Assembly: GCA_000648925.1 (NCBI GenBank)
Contig: JFHF01000026.1
Span: forward strand, 1-64,000
Length of the DNA: 64,000 bases
Reading direction: 5' to 3'
Source of the DNA: Caballeronia jiangsuensis
GTDB taxonomy: Bacteria > Pseudomonadota > Gammaproteobacteria > Burkholderiales > Burkholderiaceae
Made by a program: the position numbers and the translations under genes. Positions 41,500-50,157 of this stretch are shown here, in pieces. Below the pieces are notes generated by a model. It saw only the letters and a program-made list of their open reading frames with translations. It was not told the origin of the DNA and ran no database searches. Position 1 is the first letter of the stretch. Every line of letters begins with the position of its first letter.

Positions 41500-42204
41500 T
41501 CAGGACGCGGGATGCTCCCGGTCGTGACGGTCGAGCACCGCCTTTTCGGCGGCGAGAATATGGCAGCGCGTGATGGCTTCCGCCCACGCGGCGTTGCGCT
41601 GTTCCAGCGCGAGAACGATTTCGACGTGCTGGCGCGCGCTGCGCTCGCGGTCCGCGTCGCTATAGGTGTCGAAGGTCCACTTGATGAGCGGCGTTTCCTT
41701 CATCGATTTGAGCGAGCGATCGAGGCGCGCGTTGTTCGCGGCGGCCGTGATGATCGCGTGAAATTCGCCGTTCGCGGTGAACCACGCTTCGCAGGATTCG
41801 GATGTCGATGGACGTCGCGTGATGTCGAGCATCGCCTCGGCGAGCGCTTTCAGGCGCGCGATGTCCGATGCGCCGATCGCGAGCGCCGCGCGCCCGGCGA
41901 GATACGGCTCGATCAGAAGACGCGCCTCGAAAATTTCGCGTGCGTCCTGCACCGTCCACGCTTTCACGCGCACGCCGAAGTTCGCGCGCGTTTCGACCCA
42001 GCCTTCGGCATCGAGCCGGCGCAAGGCTTCGCGCACCGGCGTGCGGCTCACGCCGAGGCTCTTGGCGAGCTGTTCTTCGCGCAGATATTGACCCGCGCCG
42101 TACTGGCCGTCCGCGAGCGCCTCTTTGATGGCGACGTAGACGTCATCGGCCGAACGCGCGGGTTCGGGCAGGATTGTATGCAAAGCGGGTTGAGTCTGCG
42201 CCAC
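41500..42204 (-). CDS. GntR-family regulator (FCD type)
   Basis: A 234-residue FCD-type GntR protein: winged helix with LREEQLAKSLGVSRTPVREA and an FCD domain with ARLLIEPYLAG and the metal-site histidines (NGEFHAII; ARQHVEIV). I place the start at the GTG at 42204, which has a GAGG ribosome binding site five bases away. The longer TTG frame to 42246 has none and would run through an apparent operator. It heads the MFS-lyase unit, 76 bases before the carrier gene. Two near-identical TTGTATGCAA boxes near its start indicate autoregulation. Confidence 0.9.
   Translation of the reverse strand: MAQTQPALHTILPEPARSADDVYVAIKEALADGQYGAGQYLREEQLAKSLGVSRTPVREALRRLDAEGWVETRANFGVRVKAWTVQDAREIFEARLLIEPYLAGRAALAIGASDIARLKALAEAMLDITRRPSTSESCEAWFTANGEFHAIITAAANNARLDRSLKSMKETPLIKWTFDTYSDADRERSARQHVEIVLALEQRNAAWAEAITRCHILAAEKAVLDRHDREHPAS
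42173..42184. promoter_or_regulatory. GntR operator-like box inside the gntR coding start
   Basis: ATTGTATGCAAA lies within the first codons of the GntR gene. It repeats the box at 42236-42247 in 11 of 12 positions, exactly 63 bases (about six helical turns) away. Confidence 0.45.
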
Positions 42205-42235
42205 TTCGGCCTCGTTTCCAGCGATCGACGAGACT

Positions 42236-42247
42236 ATTGTATGCAAT
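42236..42247. promoter_or_regulatory. GntR operator upstream of gntR
   Basis: ATTGTATGCAAT, an ATTG/CAAT dyad of the kind bound by FCD-type GntR regulators, 32 bases upstream of the chosen GTG start. With the second copy at 42173-42184 it suggests cooperative or looped autorepression. Confidence 0.55.
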
Positions 42248-42287
42248 GTTGGCGCGTTGAAACTTGGGAATTTCCCTCAGTGCCCGC

Positions 42288-43103
42288 TTACTTCCTGCGC
42301 TTGGCCATATAGCCGAGGTAGGCGATGACCGCATCGAGATCGCTGTCGCTGATCGCGTTCTTGTCGAAGGCGGGCATTTTCATGTCGGACCAGGCGCGGA
42401 TCGACTTCGGATCGCGGATGAACGATCTGAGCGCCCACGGCTGGAAATATTCGGTCGGATTGCGCGGGAGATTCAGGTCCGGCCCCATCGATGCATCGCC
42501 GGCGCCGTTCAGCTTGTGGCACACCATGCATTGCGTCGCGAAGACGGTCTGACCGCGGCGAATCGGCGAATTGGGCGGCACGCTCTTGTCGACAGCGATT
42601 TGCGGGAAGCGCGCGGCGAGCGTCGGCGCGATGCGGATCGCGTCGACCTTGAAGGGCCATTGCTCGCTCGACACGCCCGACGCGGCCGGATCGATCCACA
42701 CGACATAGAACGGACCGATATCGCCGCCGTCCGGCAATCGCGGCCAGGGTTCGTCGGGCGACTCGATCGCGAGCCACGGCTCGGCGCGCTTCTTCGCATC
42801 GCCGAAGAGCAGCTTCGCGGAAAAGTGCGTGACGAAGCCGTCGCTCGCGGTGACCTGAAGCTCCTTGCCGGCGGGCAATTCCGTGATGCCGAGCAGCGCG
42901 CGCAAAGGGACTGCACGATACGTCATCGTGCGGTGAAAAGTGACATCGTTCGGCACGCGGATGGTCGCGACATCGGGACGTGCGAGCAACTGCTCGGTCG
43001 TGAGCGAGCGCTCGCCGCCCACGTTGATCGCGAGCGTCGCGGCCATCGACGAAATGCAGGCGAGTAGCAGACTCACGAGCGCGAATGCATGTCTGAAGCT
43101 CAT
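42288..43103 (-). CDS. Periplasmic c-type cytochrome with N-terminal SUOX-like domain
   Basis: A 271-residue exported protein with a signal peptide (MSFRHAFALVSLLLACISSMAA). An N-terminal domain (LAINVGGERSLTTEQLLARP through LRALLGITELPAGKELQVTAS) resembles the molybdopterin-binding fold of sulfite-oxidase-like proteins without obvious cofactor cysteine. A C-terminal single-heme cytochrome c domain has CMVCH (near residue 176) and the axial methionine likely in MKMPAF. It probably transfers electrons from a periplasmic dehydrogenase, but no partner gene is adjacent. The start at 43103 has an AGAGAG ribosome binding site. Confidence 0.85.
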   Translation of the reverse strand: MSFRHAFALVSLLLACISSMAATLAINVGGERSLTTEQLLARPDVATIRVPNDVTFHRTMTYRAVPLRALLGITELPAGKELQVTASDGFVTHFSAKLLFGDAKKRAEPWLAIESPDEPWPRLPDGGDIGPFYVVWIDPAASGVSSEQWPFKVDAIRIAPTLAARFPQIAVDKSVPPNSPIRRGQTVFATQCMVCHKLNGAGDASMGPDLNLPRNPTEYFQPWALRSFIRDPKSIRAWSDMKMPAFDKNAISDSDLDAVIAYLGYMAKRRK

Positions 43104-43176
43104 TCGATCTCTCTTCGTGTGCTCGCGTTGATCGAGCAACTCGCCCTCATACTACCCGCGACGAACCCGGACCGCT

Positions 43177-44055
43177 TCAGCCGAAGGCCGCGCGATTCGC
43201 CGTCACGAATGCCTCGACGGTCTGCGGCGCGCTTCCCGTCAGGCGCTCGATGATGCCGTCAGTGCCCTCGAAGACGCCGTTCTGATAATCGACAGCCACC
43301 TCGACGAAATGCTGGATGGTGAAATCCGGAAGATCGTAGTGACGCAGATGCTCGCGATAGCCGTCGAGCGTCGCCGGGCGGTAGACGATTTTCCTGCCCA
43401 GCACGTCGCTCATCACGGCGGCGATCTCCGCCTGATTCATTTGAACCGGGCCGCACAGTTCGTAGGTCTTGCCGACGTGGTCATCGGGATTGGCAAGCAC
43501 GGTGGCGATAAAGCGCGCCTGATCGTCCGCCGCGATAGGCGCATGCCGGCCATCGCCGAACGGCAGCGCGATCTCGCCGTCGCGAACGATCGTGTCCCGA
43601 ACCCACGGAAAGACCAGCCACTCGGAAAAGAACGTCGGCCGGATGTGCACGGTCGGCACGCCCGCCCAGTCGAGCACGCGCTCGGCAATCCAGTGGTCCC
43701 GCGCCGCGTGGCTTTTCGCGTTCTCGCGCGCCGAGATTTGCGACATGTTCACCACCGCTTTCAGTCCCGCGCGCCGCGCCGCGTCGGCGAAATAGGCGGT
43801 CGCCTGAATGAAACCGGGACGCACGGGATAACAGAGATACGCCGCGTCCATTCCGTCGGTTGCGCGGATCGCGTCGTCGTGCGAGAGAAGGTCGCCGGTC
43901 ATGATTTCAGCGCCGGCTTGCCTAAGCGCCTCGCTTCGATCGTCCTCCTTGCGAACGAGCGCGCGCACCGCGTGACCGCTGTCGAGAAGGTTCCGCACCG
44001 TGTGAACGCCTGTCTTGCCGGCAGCGGCCGTGACCAGAATCTTGTGTTGTTCCAT
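43177..44055 (-). CDS. NmrA-like NAD(P)-binding oxidoreductase
   Basis: A 292-residue atypical short-chain dehydrogenase. A Rossmann motif TAAAGKTGVHTVRNLL (the GxxGxxG variant of NmrA/QOR2 proteins) is followed by ALVRKEDD for the NADP phosphate, and there is no catalytic YxxxK. Such proteins are quinone or isoflavone reductases or redox sensors. It is divergent from a TetR regulator. I take the ATG at 44055 with its GGAGA ribosome binding site rather than the upstream ATG at 44088. A 12-base palindrome lies 20 bases upstream of the start. Confidence 0.9.
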   Translation of the reverse strand: MEQHKILVTAAAGKTGVHTVRNLLDSGHAVRALVRKEDDRSEALRQAGAEIMTGDLLSHDDAIRATDGMDAAYLCYPVRPGFIQATAYFADAARRAGLKAVVNMSQISARENAKSHAARDHWIAERVLDWAGVPTVHIRPTFFSEWLVFPWVRDTIVRDGEIALPFGDGRHAPIAADDQARFIATVLANPDDHVGKTYELCGPVQMNQAEIAAVMSDVLGRKIVYRPATLDGYREHLRHYDLPDFTIQHFVEVAVDYQNGVFEGTDGIIERLTGSAPQTVEAFVTANRAAFG

Positions 44056-44074
44056 GATGAAATCTCCGTTGGAA

Positions 44075-44086
44075 GTGCATATGCAC
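44075..44086. promoter_or_regulatory. 12-bp palindrome, candidate TetR operator
   Basis: GTGCATATGCAC, a perfect dyad 20 bases upstream of the NmrA-like gene and in the gap shared with the divergent TetR gene. Its position overlaps the likely promoter of the oxidoreductase. Assignment to the TetR protein is inference. Confidence 0.45.
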
Positions 44087-44268
44087 AATTTTGGGCGCAG
44101 TGATTTGGTGCCACTACCCTTTCGATCGATACTGCACTGATCTGGATGTTAGTCATAATCCAGAAGCGGAGCAACTTTTCATGACTCAACTCAGAATTGC
44201 CGCACGCGCACCAATGGAAAACAGGTAGCGGGATTACACTTGCCCGCCAATGCAGTGTGGAGATGCAA

Positions 44269-44841
44269 ATGGGTCATTCGCAAGCACAGAAGGTCGAGAC
44301 ACGTCAACGCATCGTTGAAGTGGCGGCAAGGCGATTGCGCGAGCGCGGGATCGATGGCGCGAGCATCGCCGATCTCATGAAAGAGGCCGGACTCACCGTA
44401 GGCGGCTTTTACAAGCACTTCGCTTCTCGCGATGAACTCGTGCGGGAAGCGTTCGAGTACGCGCTGCGAGATATCGAGTCGTGGCAGGCATCCATCCCGA
44501 CCGATCCGCAACGGGCGATGCGCGCGTATCTGTCCGGGTCGCACAGGGACAACATCGAACGCGCCTGTCCGGTTTCGGCGCTGGTCAATGACATGAGCCG
44601 CTGCGCGGGCGCGACGCGCGAGGTGTATTCGCTTCGGATCGAGAAAATTGTCGAGCTGATTGCTCAGGCATCGCCCGCGCTGCTCGACGCAGCGAAGCGC
44701 GCGGAGGCGTTCCACATATTGAGCGCGTGCGTGGGTGCGGTGACGCTGTCGCGGGCTGTATCGGACCCGGAGTTGTCCAATCAGATTCTCGATGGCGCGC
44801 TGAGCGGCGTGCTCGCGATGCTGTCCTCCGAGCGTGCGTGA
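44269..44841 (+). CDS. TetR-family transcriptional regulator
   Basis: A 190-residue TetR regulator. The N-terminal helix-turn-helix is typical: RIVEVAARRLRERGIDGASIADLMKEAGLTVGGFYKHFASRDEL (continuing at about residues 17-60), with a variable ligand domain containing a conserved-looking cysteine pair region (RACPVSALVNDMSRC). Relatives next to NmrA/SDR genes repress them and respond to electrophiles or quinones. The ATG at 44269 has GGAG at six bases. A 13-base direct repeat, GATTTGGTGCCAC, lies upstream (44102-44114) and downstream (44862-44874) of the gene. Confidence 0.92.
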   Translation: MGHSQAQKVETRQRIVEVAARRLRERGIDGASIADLMKEAGLTVGGFYKHFASRDELVREAFEYALRDIESWQASIPTDPQRAMRAYLSGSHRDNIERACPVSALVNDMSRCAGATREVYSLRIEKIVELIAQASPALLDAAKRAEAFHILSACVGAVTLSRAVSDPELSNQILDGALSGVLAMLSSERA

Positions 44842-45106
44842 TTTCCTGATCCGCGTTCACCGATTTGGTGCCACGCGCCCAGTCTCAAACACTTGCAACC
44901 CCACTTACTTGCGGGCAATCGTCCAATGATGACGGTAAGCGTGTACTGTTCTACTCGGACGATGATGCGAACTCGAAAGTTCGAGCCGTCGCATCGATAG
45001 ACTGTCCGTCACCGTTGTCTCGCCTGCAAGAACGTCGAAGCCGGCGTCGGGTTACCAACCCGGCCCGGCATCCTGCTCCACACCTTCTCACGAGTGAGGA
45101 TTGATC

Positions 45107-45943
45107 ATGCCGTTCGTCACGACCAAAGATAACGTCGAAATTTTCTATAAAGACTGGGGGCCGAAAGACGCGCAGCCCATCGTCTTCCATCATGGCTGGC
45201 CGCTTTCCTCCGACGACTGGGACGCGCAGTTGCTCTTCTTCGTGCAGAAGGGGTATCGCGTGGTCGCGCACGACCGGCGCGGGCACGGGCGCTCGTCGCA
45301 GGTCTCCGAAGGTCACGACATGGACCACTACGCCGCCGACGCCTTCGCGGTCGTCGAAGCGCTGGACCTGAAGAACGCGGTGCACATCGGACACTCGACG
45401 GGCGGCGGCGAAGTCGCCCGATATGTCGCGAAGCACGGCGAACCGGCGGGACGTGTCGCGAAGGCCGTGCTCGTCAGCGCGGTGCCGCCGCTGATGCTGA
45501 AGACCGAAGCCAATCCGGAAGGCCTGCCAATCGAGGTCTTCGATGGCTTTCGCAAGGCGCTCGCCGACAACCGCGCGCAGTTCTTCGTCGATGTTCCCGC
45601 CGGTCCTTTCTACGGCTTCAATCGACCGGGCGCGACGATTCATCAGGGCGTCATCCAGAACTGGTGGCGTCAGGGCATGATGGGCAGCGCGAAGGCGCAT
45701 TACGAGGGCATCAAGGCGTTCTCGGAGACGGATCAGACCGAAGACCTGAAGTCGATTTCCGTGCCGACGCTCGTCCTGCACGGTGACGACGACCAGATCG
45801 TGCCGATCGGCGACGCTGCGCTGAAGTCCATCAAGCTGCTGAAGAACGGTACGCTGAAGACGTATCCCGGCTATCCGCACGGCATGCTCACGGTCAACGC
45901 GGACGTTCTCAACGCCGACCTGCTCGCATTCGTGCAGGGCTGA
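45107..45943 (+). CDS. Alpha/beta hydrolase, non-heme chloroperoxidase/esterase type
   Basis: A 278-residue alpha/beta hydrolase of the cofactor-free haloperoxidase/arylesterase group. The nucleophile elbow is GHSTGGGE (Ser near residue 97), the acid is in HGDDDQIVP and the histidine in GYPHGM. An oxyanion-hole HHGWPLSSDDWD motif follows strand 3. Usual activities are esterase and perhydrolase; the biological substrate is unknown. The ATG at 45107 follows GTGAGGA. It is monocistronic and preceded by 265 bases that may hold its regulation. Confidence 0.9.
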   Translation: MPFVTTKDNVEIFYKDWGPKDAQPIVFHHGWPLSSDDWDAQLLFFVQKGYRVVAHDRRGHGRSSQVSEGHDMDHYAADAFAVVEALDLKNAVHIGHSTGGGEVARYVAKHGEPAGRVAKAVLVSAVPPLMLKTEANPEGLPIEVFDGFRKALADNRAQFFVDVPAGPFYGFNRPGATIHQGVIQNWWRQGMMGSAKAHYEGIKAFSETDQTEDLKSISVPTLVLHGDDDQIVPIGDAALKSIKLLKNGTLKTYPGYPHGMLTVNADVLNADLLAFVQG

Positions 45944-45953
45944 TCGGGAGATA

Positions 45954-45979
45954 GCGAGCCGGTATCGACGCCGGCTCGC
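45954..45979. terminator. Hairpin between convergent genes
   Basis: A nine-bp perfect stem (45954-45962 with 45971-45979) and an eight-base loop in the 39-base gap between the convergent hydrolase and tldE genes. There is no T-tract on either side; it is probably a shared bidirectional 3' structure. Confidence 0.55.
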
Positions 45980-45982
45980 AGC

Positions 45983-47323
45983 TCAAAGCGTCAGCCTGAA
46001 GCTGCGGGCGAGCAGTCCCGGCAGCCGCAAGCCGCCGGTCGAGCGTTCGCTCCACGTCGAGTCGTTCAGAAGCAGTTCCGGCGTCGCGCCGAGCCGTTCC
46101 AGCTCGCTGCCGAGCAAGCGATAAAGACTGTCGTCGAAGCGCATCGCATCGATGGGCGCGACGATCTCGCCGTCTTCCACCCAGAACGTGGCGAAGCGCG
46201 TCATGCCGGTCAGCCGGCAATCCATCCGGTCGGAAAAGTTCACGTACCACAGGTTGCCGATATACAGGCCCGTGCCGATCGCGGCGAGCACGTCGGTATC
46301 GGCGAGATCGCCTGCCTGCATCGAGAGCGAAACTGGCATCTCGTTCGCGAGCGCTCCGTTGGGACGCAATCCATATTCGCAGGCCGTCCGCGCGCTCGTG
46401 AGTTGCTGCGCGCCGCGTCCCGCCTCGATGAGCGGCACCGTCTCGCGCCGATAGCCGTCTGCATTGAAGCGCGGCGCAATGCCGAGATCGAGATCCTCGA
46501 TCAGCGTGACGCGCTCGTCCAGCGTGACGTCCCCGCGATTGAGCCGATAGAGTTCGCTGCGCGCCGTCGCCTGCTGCCGGGCCGAGAACGCCGTGAAAGA
46601 TGCCGTGCCGATCAGTTCGGCGAGCGCACTCGGCGCGAGCCACGCGCGATACGAGCCCGGCGCCAGCGTGCGCGGCGCACGTGCGAGCACCGGCATGCGC
46701 GCTGCGGCCTCTTCGATCTTGCTCGCGAACGTCTCGTCGCTCCATTGCTCGCTCGCGTACGTCGTCTTGATCGCGCGCCCGCTCGCATCGTAGAGCGACC
46801 AGCTGAAATTGAAGTTCTCGACTTCGTGCCAGCCGCGACTTCCACCCGACGACGCGAAGCCGCGCACCAGCGCGCCGCCCGCATAGAAGCCGACGAAGTC
46901 GAGCCCGGCCGCGCATCGTTCGACCACGCTCAGCAGCGACCCGATCTCCGGCAGCGTGCCGCGCCGTTGCGTGGTCTGCGTCCACGTCGAAGTATCGACG
47001 AGCAGATGAGGATCGGGGCTCGCATCCCGAAGCGCCTCGCGAAGTCCGTCGAGCGCGCCGGCGACCGCGTCGCGATCCACGTTCGAATCGCCGCATATCG
47101 TGAGCGTCGAATAGGCCTGACGCTCGTCCTCGATCAGCCGCACAGTCAGCGTGCCCTGCGACACATGACCGATCTGACGCACCTTGCCCGCATTGAAGCG
47201 CACGAAGTCCGATTCCTCGGCGGCGAGCGTCGCCAATGACATTTCGCCCGGCGCGAGCCGCTCCTCGATGACGTCGGCGAGCATCAGGAAATGGCGTTGC
47301 CAGTCCATCGTCGTGGCGTTCAT
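45983..47323 (-). CDS. tldE: TldE/PmbA-family metalloprotease partner
   Basis: A 446-residue TldE-like protein (PmbA family). It has the paired-domain architecture of the family but no HExxxH motif, as expected for the non-catalytic half of the TldD/TldE heterodimer. Features include FVRFNAGKVRQIGHVSQGTLTVRL near residues 40-63 and the C-terminal GMTRFATFWVEDGEIVAPI, typical of the family. It overlaps the tldD stop by four bases. This two-gene set with an SGNH hydrolase is not the usual housekeeping tldD and pmbA loci, so it may be a second, specialised pair. Confidence 0.88.
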   Translation of the reverse strand: MNATTMDWQRHFLMLADVIEERLAPGEMSLATLAAEESDFVRFNAGKVRQIGHVSQGTLTVRLIEDERQAYSTLTICGDSNVDRDAVAGALDGLREALRDASPDPHLLVDTSTWTQTTQRRGTLPEIGSLLSVVERCAAGLDFVGFYAGGALVRGFASSGGSRGWHEVENFNFSWSLYDASGRAIKTTYASEQWSDETFASKIEEAAARMPVLARAPRTLAPGSYRAWLAPSALAELIGTASFTAFSARQQATARSELYRLNRGDVTLDERVTLIEDLDLGIAPRFNADGYRRETVPLIEAGRGAQQLTSARTACEYGLRPNGALANEMPVSLSMQAGDLADTDVLAAIGTGLYIGNLWYVNFSDRMDCRLTGMTRFATFWVEDGEIVAPIDAMRFDDSLYRLLGSELERLGATPELLLNDSTWSERSTGGLRLPGLLARSFRLTL

Positions 47324-48759
47324 CGCGTGCCTCCGAATACATCGACGTCGCGGAACACGCACGCGGGCGACGCGTGGCCCACGCGCGCGATCTGCATCGG
47401 CTCGCCCTTGCCGCACAGCGCCGTGCCGTAGACGCCGCGCGTCGCCTCGTTGCCGACGGCGGCAAGACTCCGCCAGAAACTCGCCGATATGCCCCGATAC
47501 CCCGGCTGCCGCACCACTTGCGTGAGTTCGCCGTCCTCGATCAGTTGCCCGAACTCGCAGCCGAACTGAAACTTGTTGCGATGATCGTCGATGGACCACG
47601 ACGTGTTCGTGCGCATGAGAATGCCGCGTCCGATGCCGGCGATCATCTCGTCGAGCGAACTCGTTCCCGGTTCGATGTTGAGGTTCGCCATCCGGTCGAT
47701 GGGCGGACGGTTCCAGCTCGATGCCCGCGAATTGGCGACGCCCGCGATGCCCGCGCGCTGTTGCGAGAGCGCGCCGCCGAGCGCGCGTTCGAGCACGCCG
47801 TCGCGGATCAGATGGTGCTTGTCGGCGGCGGCGCCGTCGTCGTCGAACGCGTAGGCCGCGGCCTCGCCAGGCAGAGCCGGATCGAACGTGACATTCAGCA
47901 GCGGCGAGCCGTATCGATAATTGCCGAAGAACGCCGGTTTCACGAAGCTCGATCCGGCGAAGTTGCGCTCGTCGCCGAGAATGCGGTCGAGTTCGAGCGG
48001 ATGTCCGATCGATTCGTGAATCTGTAGCGCCATCTGGTCGGGCATGAGGAGCAGGTCGCGCACGCCGCTCGGACAGTTCGGCGCGGCGAGCAGCGCAAGC
48101 GCCTCGCGCGCGAGCCGCTCGCCCGCGCCATCGAACCCGAAGTGATCCAGTATCTCGACGCCGCCTTGCGCGATGGTTCCGTAATCGCCGCCGAGCGTAC
48201 GGACCTGCGTATCGCCGTCGTCATGCGCGGCGACCGAGAACTGCGGCATCACGAATCTGAAGCGCTGCTCGATGCGCACGCCGTCGCTCGTGATGAATAT
48301 CTGCTCGCTCTCGACGACCTGCACCGACGCGACGCGCTCGACGATGCGTGCGTCGATGCGCGCCGCGCCGCACTCGTGCGCGAGCCTTGCGAGCCATTCG
48401 CGCGGCGTCGGAAGCGCAGTCGCCATATGCGGCGATTCATACGCGCCGCTTCGCGACGGACGCGCGACACGCCGATGATCGACGAGCGAAAGCCGCGCGC
48501 TCGCCTCGGCGCGGCGCGTGGCGATGTCGAGGGCCGCCTGCAAACCCGTCGCGGACAAGTCCGGCGTCGCCGCATATCCCGCGCCCGCGCCGCGCCATGC
48601 GGTGAGCATCGCGCCGCGATCGCGCGCGCGGCGCAATGGCTGGGCCACGTCGTTGCGCACCTGATGATCGTCCGTGCGTTCATCGACGAAGCGCACGGAG
48701 TAGAAGTCCGCTTCGCTTGCGAGCGCGCGGACGCGGTCGTCGAGCCGTTCATCGGTCAT
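47320..48759 (-). CDS. tldD: TldD-family metalloprotease
   Basis: A 479-residue TldD-like protein with the zinc motif HESIGH (HExxxH, His248, Glu249, His253) preceded by LLMPDQMALQI and followed by PLELDRILGDE. TldD/TldE forms a heterodimeric protease that degrades unstructured peptides and trims leader peptides of ribosomally made products such as microcin B17, and supports toxin-antitoxin control in E. coli. The adjacent gene upstream is an SGNH hydrolase 37 bases away, and no precursor-peptide gene is recognised. The start at 48759 is where homology begins. Confidence 0.9.
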   Translation of the reverse strand: MTDERLDDRVRALASEADFYSVRFVDERTDDHQVRNDVAQPLRRARDRGAMLTAWRGAGAGYAATPDLSATGLQAALDIATRRAEASARLSLVDHRRVARPSRSGAYESPHMATALPTPREWLARLAHECGAARIDARIVERVASVQVVESEQIFITSDGVRIEQRFRFVMPQFSVAAHDDGDTQVRTLGGDYGTIAQGGVEILDHFGFDGAGERLAREALALLAAPNCPSGVRDLLLMPDQMALQIHESIGHPLELDRILGDERNFAGSSFVKPAFFGNYRYGSPLLNVTFDPALPGEAAAYAFDDDGAAADKHHLIRDGVLERALGGALSQQRAGIAGVANSRASSWNRPPIDRMANLNIEPGTSSLDEMIAGIGRGILMRTNTSWSIDDHRNKFQFGCEFGQLIEDGELTQVVRQPGYRGISASFWRSLAAVGNEATRGVYGTALCGKGEPMQIARVGHASPACVFRDVDVFGGTR

Positions 48760-48796
48760 GTCGGTTTCCGTGTGTGGCAGCCGTCGAGTGCGGCGC

Positions 48797-49681
48797 TCAT
48801 ATGCGATTCGCAAAGCGCGCGGCGAGCGCGGCCCTGAAACGGGCGGCGATTTTGCCGAAACCCGCGCCGGTGGGATGCAGTTCGTTGGCCCAGTCATCGG
48901 GCGCGAGCGTGCCTTGCGTCTCGACCAGCACCATGTCATTGGCGGGATCGCTGGCGAGCCGCTGCAGCATCGCGCGGAACTGGATGAGGATTGTCCTCAC
49001 GATCAGCGTGCCGGGCGCGAGGTCCGGCCAGCCGCGATCCACGAGCGATGGACGAAGCCACGGTCCGGCGAGATGACAGGCCGAGATGCCGTTGGGAATC
49101 GCGAAGTCGTAAGCGTGCACGAAGATGGGCGCGTGCGGCGCGAACTGATCGCGGATGCGGATCAGATCGAGATAGGCGCTCTCGACGACGCCGAAGATAT
49201 CCGCGAGCCGCTGGTTATCGACGCCCTGCGCGGGATCGTTGCCGACCGCGCTCGCGTCGTGGAGCCAGAAGCGGAACTGGTCGCCGACGACATCGTTGCC
49301 GCCGCCGGAGAAAAGCAGGGCATCGATATGTCCGTTGCCCTTGTCCTGCAACTGGGCGATGAGGCGGTTGCGCTTGTTCACGCCGAGGAGTGTCGTGGTC
49401 GCGTCGCTGTAGTGCGCGAGCTTGAGGATCATCGGCGCGGGATTGCCGGTGTCCTTGAGCGCTTGCAGCACATCGGTCGCGTGAAGCGGGTCAGGCAGCG
49501 GATAGTCGAACCAGGAATCGCCGTCGCCGATGAGATTGAGCGGCGCGGGCGCGCCTGCCTGATGCGCTTGCAGCGCATTCGTCTGCCGCACTTCGTGCTG
49601 ATGTGCCTTGACGCGCGCATCCAGATCCTGCTGGATCTGCTTCTGCCAGTTCTCGTAGAGGTTGCTCGCCGGACCTGTCAT
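48797..49681 (-). CDS. SGNH/GDSL-family hydrolase
   Basis: A 294-residue hydrolase. Block I is IGDGDSWFDYP with Ser56, block III is LLFSGGGNDVVGDQ, and block V is ANELHPTGAGFG with the catalytic histidine. It lacks a signal peptide but begins with a charged helix (NLYENWQKQIQQDLDARVKAHQHEV), which may be an oligomerisation arm. Substrates of the family are esters of lipids or carbohydrates. It probably forms an operon with tldD and tldE. GGAGA ribosome binding site. Confidence 0.88.
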   Translation of the reverse strand: MTGPASNLYENWQKQIQQDLDARVKAHQHEVRQTNALQAHQAGAPAPLNLIGDGDSWFDYPLPDPLHATDVLQALKDTGNPAPMILKLAHYSDATTTLLGVNKRNRLIAQLQDKGNGHIDALLFSGGGNDVVGDQFRFWLHDASAVGNDPAQGVDNQRLADIFGVVESAYLDLIRIRDQFAPHAPIFVHAYDFAIPNGISACHLAGPWLRPSLVDRGWPDLAPGTLIVRTILIQFRAMLQRLASDPANDMVLVETQGTLAPDDWANELHPTGAGFGKIAARFRAALAARFANRI

Positions 49682-49830
49682 GACGTGTCTCCGATGCGCG
49701 CGTTCACGCAGACATTCTATCGTCGCGGCGTGCTCTCGATGAAGACGTTGAGGAATGTTGAGCAGACAAGTGGTCCGATGCGCCGTCGAAAGACGAGTTG
49801 TACACTCGAAAAGAACGAACGAGGACCGCG

Positions 49831-50148
49831 ATGGCGAAGCGCACACCGGAGCCGTGGTATCACCCGCCGCAGGAGGAAATCTGCGCGCTGTGCGGGCGCG
49901 CGGTGCCGCCATCGGAACGCGATCTGCATCATCTCGTGCCGAAGTCGCAAGGCGGCAAGCAGACGGCCGTGCTGCATCGCATCTGTCATCGGCAATTGCA
50001 TGCGCTCTTCACCGAGAAGGAACTGGCGCAACGCTATTCGACCGTCGATGCACTGCTCGCGCACGAAGCGGTGCATAGCTTCGTCGAATGGGTGAAGACC
50101 AAGCCGGACAGTTTCTATCAGCGCACGCGGCGCGCGCGTGCGCGCTGA
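49831..50148 (+). CDS. Small HNH endonuclease
   Basis: A 105-residue HNH protein: CALC at residues 18-21, the HH dyad at 33-34 (DLHHLVPKSQGG) and the CHRQLH segment at 52-57, forming a zinc-stabilised beta-beta-alpha-metal fold. Single-domain HNH proteins of this size are common in Burkholderiaceae and are usually unlinked to mobile elements; the function is unknown. The ATG at 49831 has a GAGGA ribosome binding site. It is divergent from the SGNH hydrolase gene. Confidence 0.85.
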   Translation: MAKRTPEPWYHPPQEEICALCGRAVPPSERDLHHLVPKSQGGKQTAVLHRICHRQLHALFTEKELAQRYSTVDALLAHEAVHSFVEWVKTKPDSFYQRTRRARAR

Positions 50149-50157
50149 CAGCGCACA

